Shown here piece after piece: positions 1 to 10,200 of a DNA stretch of 41,046 nucleotides. Both the position numbers and the translations under genes were made by a program. The first letter of the stretch is position 1. Each line of letters begins with the position of its first letter. The stretch is from NCBI GenBank assembly GCA_036736205.1, contig DAINMX010000030.1:1-41046 (forward strand). Direction: 5' to 3'. The notes below the pieces were generated by a model. The model was not told where the DNA came from. It did not search any database and was given only the letters and a program-made list of their open reading frames with translations. The stretch comes from XYA12-FULL-58-9 sp001798605. GTDB taxonomy: Bacteria; Myxococcota; XYA12-FULL-58-9.

Positions 1-9
1 TTAACACCC

Positions 10-162
10 ATGACTCGGCTCGCTGTGCCCCGCGCCTTTCTGCTCGGCGTGTCTGTGTTGGTTGCCTCCTCCAATTGCTGGTGCGGCGCCGACGGTCCAC
101 CACGCCCACCAAAGGCCGCAGCGAAAACCGAAGCGGCTCAGCCAACGGAGCCGACACCATGA
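10..162 (+). CDS. Small secreted-peptide-like protein, possibly 5' partial
   Basis: This 50-codon frame starts with ATG and ends in a TGA that overlaps the ATG of the next gene (ATGA at 159-162), the usual mark of translational coupling. The first 20 residues look like a signal peptide (a basic start, then FLLGVSVLVA). Two cysteines follow in NCWC, and then a Pro/Ala/Glu/Lys-rich tail. The cysteine context is a poor lipobox, so lipoprotein status is doubtful. Only nine bases lie upstream in the window and they contain no in-frame stop, so the real gene could begin further left and this would be its 3' end. I recognise no family. The coupling to a membrane protein is the main reason to call it. 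Confidence 0.42.
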   Translation: MTRLAVPRAFLLGVSVLVASSNCWCGADGPPRPPKAAAKTEAAQPTEPTP

Positions 163-869
163 CTGGGCGATCGCCATTTGGTCTCAAGCCCCTGCGATCA
201 ATCCCGGGCACCGCCACAATCGGCGGCATCATCCTCGCGGGGTCTCTGATTGGCATGATCACTGAGCAGGCTGGTTTTGGCCTGTCATCCTTGTTCCTTG
301 ACCGTCAGTCGATCTTCGAATTGCAGCTTTGGCGCTTGGTCACCTATGCCTTTGTCGAGGCATCGGCGATCAACTTGCTCTTCGGCCTGTTCATCCTGTG
401 GATGTTCGCTGGCTGGTTTGAGTCACGTTATGGCCGTCGTGATTTCATCCGCTTCTTTCTGCTCTCAGTCACGGGAGGAGCGATCATCTCCATGCCCCTG
501 GGCTGGTTCTTTGGTTTGGTGTTGCCGTTTCGGGACCTCCCGGGCATGGGCCCCGACGCAGCCATAGACGCCATGCTGGTGGCCTTCGCCTTTGCCAATC
601 CAAAATCGAACATCCTGTTTGGCTTTGTCATACCCATGCGCACTCGCACGGCCATCTACGCCATCCTCGGTCTCGAGGTGGTCTTTGGCATCATGGGTGG
701 TGCGTCAACCTTGGGCATCACCATGGGCGGCATGCTCATGGGGTACCTACTCGTTACCGGCAATTGGCGACCGAGCCGTCTACTCAGCAAAATTCGCCGC
801 AAGCGTCGTACCAAAGTGAGTCGCAAGGGGTTCTACGTTGTGCCCCCACACGACGATACCTTGCATTGA
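159..869 (+). CDS. Rhomboid-like membrane protein lacking catalytic Ser and His
   Basis: This integral membrane protein of 236 residues has about six hydrophobic segments. The rhomboid fold shows in the WR motif of the L1 loop (LWRLVTYAF, about residues 57-65), a following helix resembling the HxxxN helix, and a C-terminal GxxxG-type helix. Active rhomboid proteases carry GxSG before TM4 and AHxxG in TM6. Here the corresponding stretches read GMGPDAAIDA (about 129-138) and ITMGGMLMG with Thr at the His position (about 188). Both members of the Ser-His dyad are therefore absent, as in derlins and iRhoms, which bind membrane clients without cutting them. The ATG at 159 is preceded by ACGGAG and overlaps the stop of the small upstream frame; the longer TTG start at 75 has no such support. 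The client is unknown. Confidence 0.78.
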   Translation: MTGRSPFGLKPLRSIPGTATIGGIILAGSLIGMITEQAGFGLSSLFLDRQSIFELQLWRLVTYAFVEASAINLLFGLFILWMFAGWFESRYGRRDFIRFFLLSVTGGAIISMPLGWFFGLVLPFRDLPGMGPDAAIDAMLVAFAFANPKSNILFGFVIPMRTRTAIYAILGLEVVFGIMGGASTLGITMGGMLMGYLLVTGNWRPSRLLSKIRRKRRTKVSRKGFYVVPPHDDTLH

Positions 870-893
870 GCCATTTTTGTCGCAATCATCCGG

Positions 894-899
894 TATATT
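894..899 (+). promoter_or_regulatory. Possible -10 element (TATATT) before the 931 gene
   Basis: TATATT lies about 30 bases before the ATG at 931, in the short gap after the rhomboid-like gene. No convincing -35 hexamer is seen at 16-18 bases. It would give a leader of about 25 bases containing the GGGAGAGG ribosome site. Confidence 0.25.
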
Positions 900-930
900 G
901 GTTGAATTATCTTGAACGCAGGGAGAGGCG

Positions 931-1203
931 ATGCCTGAAAAGAAATTTGATAGGCTCTCTGAGGCCTACGACACTCTCAAAGAATATGGCTTCGATGCTC
1001 GCAGCATTGACAACCACAAAGAATTTGTTGAAAAGTTCCAAGCCCTTCGTGCCGAATACAAAGGTCAGCCGGGAGAGAAGGGCACCATTTACAATGAGCG
1101 CATTCGCCCAGCTTTTGTTGCTGTGGCCAACGGGTTGAAAAACGTTCACCCCAAGCTTCATGGTGACGAAAGCACCAAACTTGTCCGCAACCCGATTGAC
1201 TAG
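931..1203 (+). CDS. Small uncharacterised protein
   Basis: This is a 90-residue soluble protein, rich in charged residues and with no signal peptide or membrane segment. The N-terminal half looks helical (repeated Phe/Leu/Ala heptad-like spacing through about residue 40); the C-terminal part is more polar. The start is supported by GGGAGAGG seven bases before the ATG. It lies 61 bases after the rhomboid-like gene on the same strand, with its own possible -10 in the gap, and it converges on the giant TPR gene. I do not recognise the family, and nothing around it fixes a role. Confidence 0.7.
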   Translation: MPEKKFDRLSEAYDTLKEYGFDARSIDNHKEFVEKFQALRAEYKGQPGEKGTIYNERIRPAFVAVANGLKNVHPKLHGDESTKLVRNPID

Positions 1204-1287
1204 CCCGCCATATTTTCTTTTGGCGTATCATGATAGCGGTTGGCACCAGATCACATCACGCGATTGGCGCGCATTCGTGCCTGCTGA

Positions 1288-4200
1288 TCAACTCTTCGCT
1301 TGCCGCAGAGCCAATCCGAGGGCCTGTCGCAGTTTGAAAAAATCCTCGGAGCAAGCAAAACGCATGAGGTCCATCGCCTCGGGTGATTCTTGAATCACCG
1401 CCGCACGCTGGTCATCGGCAAGATCGTCCATGCCACGCAACCGGAGAATAGCCCCAACCGCCTCTTCCACGTCGCAGGAAACCAGCATGGCAATTCTTCC
1501 CGCAGTCAGAATACTCCCCCAACGCCACCGGCTGAAATCAACTTCCCCATAGGAGCTTAGGTAGCTCTGCACCTTGGGTTTGGACCTTCCGCGAATCGCC
1601 TCCGTCATCGGTGCCGCAATGGTGTTGGCCCACACGGGTGTTTCGACAGATCCACCTGCGGGAGAGCTCTCCGGCTCCACCGCCAAGCACAAGCCGGCCA
1701 CCACCCCACCGAGCTCGGGCGCGCTGAGCTTTTCGGCCAACGTGTGGCCGGTGCGATAAAGCTCCGCTGCCCGGGCAATGAGGAATGCTCGTTGGCGATC
1801 TGTTGCGTCGGTGGCAAGCGTCGATCCCATGAGGATGGCTGGCGACCCGAGCAGCTCGGTTCGATAGCCGAAGCCACCGCCCCGCCAAAGATAGATGGAT
1901 ACCTTCGGCATACCCAACGGTTCCAACACTTTGGTGAGATACTGCAAGCGGGAGTCTGTGGGCGCAAGCTTGTCGCGCTCCGTCACCCCGAGGGTGTCCA
2001 GCACACCAGGTTGGGTCAACTCTGCGAAACGGGCCAGCGGCGCAAAGAGGTCTTCGAGCGGGCCTCCCTGATCAGGATGAAGCAGTCCTTGCATCCGATC
2101 GGCATCGGTGAGCGGCCGCTGGGGTCCAGCGGGAACGGCTGGTCGACATGCCTCGACGAAGCGCCGAGCCTCATCGTCACCAGGTAATAACACCAACAAA
2201 GCTGCGTAGTGCCCATACGCCTTGTCGTTGTCTCCCACCTGCCCGGAGAGCCGCGCCAAAATCCGCAAAGTCTGCACATCGAGCGGCGCCACATCGAGAA
2301 GCTCGCGGTACAGCTCCGTTGCCTGTCCGTAGAACTTTGGATCCAGTGCATATGTGTTAGCGAGGTTGCGCAGCAACTCCATATCGTCGGGCCTGAGCTC
2401 CCGCGCCTTGAACAATGAAGCAGCAGCCCGCTGCAGATCACCGGTCCGTTGTAGGCAAACCTCGGCGAGTTCTTGGTAGCGCCCCACTCGTTCGTCGACA
2501 TCGTCAACGAACTCGATGGTTCGCTCTTCAACACGCACATATGTCGCGTAGTCGCCAACGTTCTTGGCGAATTCAGCATACCCTGCCCTCAAATCCACAT
2601 TCTCCGGTTCGGTCACGAGAGCCTTTTCGAAAAACTCCTTCGCCCGATCGGTATCACCGGCAACATCGTGGTACGCGCGGGCCAACTTGGCAAAGAACGC
2701 ACCGTCAACCTTCGAGTCGTCGAGAGCGAGCAATCGTTCACCGACAACCAGGAATTGACGCCAATCATCTCTCTCTTCATAGAGAGCGAGCAGCTGCTTG
2801 AGAAGCGCGGAATCGCCGGGTGTCGCTTCGACAGCTCGCTCGAGCATCGTCGCAGCACGCGCGCTGGAATTGAGGCGAGTCAGGAAGATCGCTGCGAGCG
2901 TACGGTAATGCTCGGCAGAAGTCTCGACATCGGGTGCCGCCGTCGCCTCACGAATTCGGAGATCGGCAGCCTCCTCCCAACGGCCAGTCTTCTCATAGAG
3001 CTCGCGCAAGATGACGAGGGTCTCCATTGAGTCCGGCACGGCTCGAACTGCGCCTTCCAGTTGCTGAATCGCAGTGGTGACATCACTGCGTCCCAACGCC
3101 AGTTCCGCCAGCTTGCGCCGGACCTGCAATACTTCATTTGCGCTCACGCTCGACTCTGCGGCGCTGAGGTAGCGCGTCCATTCCTGCTCAGCCTCATCGT
3201 TGCGATCGGCGGCGCTGAACATCTCCGCCCTGGTGGCAATCAAGTCGCTGCGACCGGGATCACGCTCGAGGATTCGACCGGCAACCATCAACGCCTCATC
3301 AAAAGCCTTGGTCTGCCGGTAGCACTCACTCAACGCCAAGAGATACCCCAGTGGCGTCGCTGCATCGTCGACGTCAACCTGAGACGCCAAGTGCGCCAAA
3401 GCGCCTTCGAACTGATTGCGCTCAAATTGCAGCAAGCCCTGCGCCAAACGTGCGGGGCCATGATCTGACTGAGCGCTCAAGCTCGAGGCAAAACAATCCC
3501 CGGCCCGTTCTTCATCGATGAGGTTGTCCCTCCAGATGACGCCCATTCGATAATATGTGTCGGCTCGCTCGTCTTCTGTCTCGACGCGGGTGACACGTTT
3601 CTCGAGAAGCTCAACGAGCTTCTTCCAATCGCCCTTGCGCTCGTAAGCGAAGCTCAGGGCCTTCACCACTTTCCCCGGGGGATCGTCCGCGGCGGCAGCT
3701 ACGCCCTCATATGCAATAATTGCTTGTTCGGCGTCTCCAGCCGCTTCATGTGCGCGCCCGAGGAGCATCAACCAAACAACGCGTTCATCACCGTCAAGCT
3801 GTTCAGCTCGCTGACGTGCATTTTGCCGCAACGGCACCGCGCACATGACAGCCTTGTCGTAGATAACATCGACAGACAACTTGGTGGCCAGTTGCGCCAC
3901 CAAGAAGAGCACATCGAGATCTTGTGCCTCTATGGCGAGCGCCAAGTCGAAGCACTCGAGCGCCTTCTGGTCTTGCTCGATCGCCAGAGCAGCCTGCCCC
4001 GCCTCAACAAGAAGGTCAAATCGCTCTCTGTCTTTGAGATCATCAGGCTCCGAGAGCTTGCTGAGCAGTGCGCCCAAGACTGTTTCGTTGTCACCGGCAC
4101 GGCGTGCTCTTTGCAACAAGAGTTCCCTGGCAACTGCAGAGTTCGGATGTCGATCAGCCAGAAACTCCATCACTTGCTGAGCGTCACTGTCGCGCCGTGC

Positions 4201-7200
4201 ATCTCTGAGAATCGAGAGGAGTCTATTCCCCAGCCCGAGCTCGTGCTCAACCGTTGTATTCCCCCCCAGCAGAAGTCCCAGCGCCCCGTCGGTGTTGCCG
4301 CTGTCAATGAGCAAGCAGAGCAGCCGCGTAACAGCTGGCGACTCATCGGGCGAAGCATCGACTGCGGCTTTGAGCAGGCCGAGTTCCCGAACAGTATCCC
4401 CGAGATGATCGCGCGCGGCGTCCGCCGCGCGGATCATGCATACATGGGCAGCTTGTGCATCAGATTGGCCAGCAGCGACGACTTCCAACAGTTCGATCAG
4501 TTCGTGCCACTTCTCGTGACTCTCGGCGTAGGCAAGGCAAAATTCGCGAGGCTCGTCGATGGAGGTGTCGAGCTCGACCACCTTGCGAAGCACGTCAAAA
4601 GCGGTTTCTGCGTCACCTGCTGGGCTCTGCGCAATGGTGCCGGCATGCCGCAGCAATGCAATCTGCTGTTGCACGTCGCTTTGGTTAGCCTGATCGAGAA
4701 GGACCTTGATCGCCTGTTTGGCCTGCGCATTCGCAGTCAACGCTTCGGCAAGCGCTTCAGCCAACGACGCAGAGGGGACCTCTGCGTGGCTGCTTCTCAG
4801 AATACCAACGGCCGCCTGCGGGTCGTCGAACCGCTCCTGCAACACGGGAGCGTACCGTAGAGCCAAACGTGCCCGCTGATCCGGCATATCAGCAGCAGCT
4901 AGCTCGTTGTTCACAAAGGATATGAATTGGTCCTTGTCGCCCAATTGAGCCGAGATCTCGACAAAGCGGTCTTGCACATCGAGATCGTCGGGCGCGCGCC
5001 GCGTAAGAATCTGCAAGCATCGCAGCTCGCCCACAACGTTGTTGCTCGCCTGAAAAGTTTCCCTCGCCTCCCGCAGACGCTGAATCTGCCCCTGCTCATC
5101 CCACACGCCGCTGTCGATCTCTTGCAGCCAGAATGCGGAGATCTCCTCACGGTCACCAAGTGCCTCAAGAACCCGCTCGGTCTTCTTCACCCAGCCTTCG
5201 GGCCTCTCGAGCTCGGCCGCGCCCTTGAGCAGCTCATAGGCAGCCGCAGCGTTGTCCTGGTTCAAGCGAAAATCTGCGAGATCCATTCGCAAACGCACTC
5301 TCTCGCCTATTTCAATGTCGGTGTCGCCACCAAGCTCGATGACCCGTGCCACAGAGGTGAGACGGTCATTGCCCTCAAATAGTTCCATCGCCAACTGATG
5401 GGCCTCTACGGTGTCGAGTCCAATTCCGAGCGCCTCCAAGAGTACTCCCCTGGCGGTGTCCGTCTTCTCGGCGCGCAACCAAGCTCGAGTGGCCGCAAAC
5501 AGCCCGATGGGCAAGTCGTTCCCGCCTGCGGCTCGAACGGCTTCGTCTACGAGGGTGGCAGCCAGGACCGGATCGTCATCGGCAGCGAGCTCCGCCAGCA
5601 TCTGCTTTTCGGCTGGCGTTGCCGCATCGCGGTTGTACAGCTCATCGAGGGCCTCGCGGCCATCACACACCAATCCAAGATGCTCCAGGGCAATGACAAA
5701 AGAATGAAGGTATCGCTCACGTTCCGAGTCTTGTTCGTCCAACCGCTTGAACAATGCTGGCCCAAGTGCCGCCAAGATCGTCGGTCGATCGAGCTCTTCA
5801 GCGAGTCGGTAAGTTGTCCTCATGTTTTCGAGGGTGGGCGCCTGACGAGTGGCACCATCCATGAGCTTCAGGGCCCGCTCTTTGTCGTCCAATCTATCAA
5901 CGGCGATCCGGGCCGCCCTCGCAAGTCGCGCACCTGCCTCGGCACCTGACAGATCGTCGGACCGGGCTTCCAAGACGTCCACCAGCTCGCCGTAGCGATT
6001 TGCAAGTTCCAACGCGCGAATATAGGCTGGCTCATTTGCGGCGTCGAGTTCATAGGCCCGCTGCAAAGCCTGCAGCGCCAATTCGCTCTCCTCCATGGCC
6101 TCTGCGAGATCGCCCGCTTCACGCCAGGCCACCGCATCGTCGCCAAGAAGCCCGGTTGCACGAACCAATGAGTCAATTGTTTGTGGGTAGTTCTTGTCTT
6201 GCCATTTCAGCTGTGCACGAAGCAACCATAGCGGTGCCGTCTCGGATCCCTCTAGGACCGCCAAACTCTCGGCAAGAATCCGAATCGCGCCCTTGTTATC
6301 GCCGGCTCCGACGGAGGTCTTTGCTGCAGCGAGAACAGCGTTTGCCTGCTCAGGCTCGAGCAGATGTGCTTCAGCGAACAGATTTCGTGCCTGTGCCTCC
6401 TCGCCGAGCTCCCACCAGAGGATATGACCACGACGGCGCAGCCATTGGGCGCGACTGTGATCGTCTTCAGCGCATTCGATCGCCACTTCCGCGCCCGCAG
6501 CACGAATACTGGGATCTTCGAGCTCGACGCCACAACCAAAGTAGAGTTCAGCCCAGTGGCTTGTGCGCTCGTCCTCGGCGACATTGACCAATGCCGCAGC
6601 CGCTTCCACCCACGACTCTTTGTTGACAAGTAGGGTCGCAACCCGCAACCATACGGTTGCAGCGTCGGATGGCTTTCTTTCCGCGCGAACCCGTAGCGCC
6701 TCGATGAGCTCATCGGTCCGCCCGGCGGCTTCAAGGCCCTTCTCCAACCATATCTCAGCGGCGGTGTCGCCCAACTCGATGAGGCGCCGCGAGAGGGCTA
6801 TGGCTGCATCGGCATCACCAGAGGCGAACTCGCTTTGAGTGCGGTGCCGAAGGACGCCGAGAATTCGCGGGTCCTCTTCGGATAGCATGGTCTCGAGTGA
6901 AACCGCAGCGCGGTCCAGCCACTCTGTGCTCTGGATGCTTTGGGCCACGCAAAAAACTGCCCATGCGGAGGACGCCTGACTGAGATTCGCACTGGCAAGC
7001 TGTTCCTCGAGATCGCCTTCGCTATCCGGGACGTCCTCACCCGCCTCGATGAGCTCGGCGCGGGCCAACAGCTGCAACCAGGCTCGGTCTTCCTCGCGAG
7101 CTGTGGCCGACCGTTCGAGACGCCAGCGGCCAAGCTCGCCAAGACGACCATCCTGACGCCACGCGCGGGTGGCGATATCCCACGCCTCCACGTTTGCCCC

Positions 7201-10200
7201 CAGGTCCATCGCCCTTTCGAGAAATGGTTTGGCCGAAACGCGTCGGTCGGCATCCACCAGTGCCCGACCGGCGGCAAGTGTTGCCTCTCGGTCAAAAGCA
7301 TCGACCGCTCCGATCAGCTCCTCGATGCACTCGACGTCACCACTGTTGGCGCAGAGCTGCGCGAGTTGCCGAGTCTCCGCCTCATTGCGGGAGTGCATTG
7401 CGCGCAGCGCCTTGGCTGCAATTGTCGGATCATCCGAGTGCTCAGTGGCCATCTCTGCGAAAAGCCGCAATCGCTCCTCGCGCGTCTTGACCGCCTCTGT
7501 AGCGAACGCCAGGCGCTCAAGCCAAACCAAGGCCGATGGCCAATCGGCACGTGCACTGTGGCGCTCAACCAGCTGCTTCTGAAGTCGATCGGCGCTCGTG
7601 TCTGCGTCGGCCGCCTCTCCCAACACTGCGAGGGAGCCTTCTTCGTCCCCGTCAGTGCGCAAGTACTCAGCCAATTCTTCAAATACCGCCGCGCGCCTGG
7701 CACCTTCTCGGGCCTCGGCCCAATCGCGAAACGCGACAACGGGATCACCCACGTCTGGGTGCGAGAGCAGAAGATCGATCTGCATGCGACGAGGCGTATC
7801 CGATTCAGGTCTCGCTTCGTTCATGCGCGCACACCACTTGATCGCGGCCTCAGGATCGTTCATCTCGTCAGCAATGACTTGAGTCAGTTCGGCAAATCGG
7901 GGGTCGTCGGGATTCAGGTCTGACTCGATAGTCTGCTCGAGGTGGCGCACCAGATCCGGCCACAACTCATATCGGCGCAGGGCCTCACCAAACCTCGCAT
8001 TGGCCTCGGGTGAGCCCGCCACCACTTGATTGAGCGCACGCAGAATGGCCTTGGCCGACGCGTCGTCACCCACCTTCTCAGCGTAGACCTCAACGCTGCG
8101 AAGTCCGTAATCGAGCGCGATTGCCGCATCGGCAGTCAATTGACTCAGAGCAGACAGAGAAACCGCGAGATCAACCCAGCGTCCTAAGGACTCGTACACC
8201 TCGAGCAACGCTTTGCGGGTGTCCGTGTCGTCGGGTCTGCTGTTAACAATGCCTTGATAATACGGGATGGCCTCTTCACTGCGCCCAAGATGATGATGCA
8301 GGATGTCACCAATTTCGCGACCTAAGTCGGCGGCGGCCTCGGGCGTAGCCATTTTTGACTGATCACGCCGAAGCTCCAACAGCGCTTCCCACTTGCCTTC
8401 CGCCGCGAGCATGTCACCAAGCGATCGTTTGAGGGCGTCCTCAGATGTTTCAGGAAACTCTTCAACAAAGGCCCGCTGCAAACCAACCAAACCACTCGAC
8501 TGGAACTCCCGCGCCAACGCAGCAGCGCGTTCAAATGCTGCACGGCGCTCATATCTCTCCTGTCCCGCCTGGGGCGATTCAAAAAGCAGGGTGTAGTAGT
8601 GGATGAGTGCATCTTGCCAATCTGAGCGCTTCTCGGACAGATTGGCCATGACCCGATGGGCTGGGGCTGCAAATGGATCCACCTCGAGCAACCTGACGCA
8701 GGTCTTCTCTGCGGCTTGATCGTCCTGCGCGTCGATTTGTGCGCGTAGAGCGCGGGCCAAAAGACCCGGCAGCTCATCCTTGCTGGCAACCTCAATTTGA
8801 AATCGCAGGGCCTCAGCAGCACTTGCGAGGTCCCCTCGCTCCTTGGCGACGCCTTCCATCGCTTCGGCAGCACCTTTGGCCTGGTCTCCGTGTGCCTCGA
8901 CGATCTTGCGATAAATGGTGACCGCCCGATCGAGCTCGCCCAAAGAACGTCGTACTTCGGCGGCACGAACCCACAGCAAGTCAGCACGGTCGGCTGCAGC
9001 CCATTTCTCCAGGAGATCGCTAGCAGCGGCGCGACGGCCCGCTTTGGAGAAGACCGCAACCAATCGTTCACACAACGCTTCGGTGCGCAGACCCGCTTCC
9101 CCTGCCTCGACCAGATGCTCCGCCTCTCCCTGTTCATCCTCCACGGCCCGGGAAAGCTCTGCAAGGCGAAGGTGCAATGATGCCATGTTCTCGCCGTGAC
9201 GCTTCGCTTGAACAACCGCCGACTGCAAAGCTCTGCGACTGCCTTCAATGTCGCCTCTGCTCTCCATCAATTTCGAGAGCGTGGTCCACGCAGGCACATT
9301 GGCAGGAAACACCTGCACGGACTCCCGCAACGCCTTCTCTGCGTCCTGCTCACGATCGAGTAACTGCCACAAGATCTCCGCACGTCTGGCCAACACGCGA
9401 CCACGACGTTCGGAGGATTCCGCTGCCACCGTGAGTCGATCCAGCGCACGGGCTTCACCGTGCGGGTCCCTCTGCTCCTCGGCGAGTGCCAGCAACGCTT
9501 CAGCGGCTTCGAGCAGGTAAGGGTTGGCGTCGAGAGCATGTTCGAGATCACGACGCCGAGCGTCGGCGTCCGTTCCCATCGACTCGCGAGTCTTAGACAG
9601 AAGCAATAGGTATGCGGCACGGCGCGTCGGCTCAGTGGTTGCCCCAGCAGCAGCCTCTAACCGCGCCATGATCTCGACGATGTCTCTTTCATGCTCGAGA
9701 ATCGGTACAAGGAGCTGTAACGCTTCGGCATCGTCTGGCTGTGCATCGAGAATCAATTCGAGGTTGCGCTGCGCAGCTGCTGTGTCATTTCGCTGCTCTA
9801 GCTCGAGGCGAGCGGCAGCGATCCGCGAGCGACGGACCTCTTCGGGCCTGGCGCTCACGCGAGCGGTCTCTTCGAGCAACCGGATGAGGCGGCTCCACTC
9901 ACCGCGATCCCGCAAAACCTTGCCGAGTTCGTCACGAGCTGAGCGGTTGGACGGATCGAGCTCCACGGCTCGCTCCAGACAGGCAATGGCTTCAGCGGTG
10001 GGTCCTTCAGCGACAAGGGTGACGCGAGCAAGGCGCGTGTAGGCAGCCACAAGATCAGGAATAGCTTCGGGATCCCCGCGTTCTTCCTCGACAGCGAGGA
10101 CGTCCTCGTACAGCGCCCGCGCTCGTGCCACTTCTCCGCGGTCTTCGGCGAGTTTCGCCAAGCGTAGACGCGCTGTGCGATTGCGGGGGTCAACGTCGAG

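Noticed and set aside
1204..1224. Possible terminator with CGCCA...TGGCG after the 931 gene
   Set aside because: The stem is only five base pairs and no T-run follows it.
3724..4860. Long plus-strand open frame antisense to the giant TPR gene
   Set aside because: It lies wholly inside the 3512-codon gene, has no family-like sequence, and reflects codon bias of the true strand. The same holds for 6940-7923.
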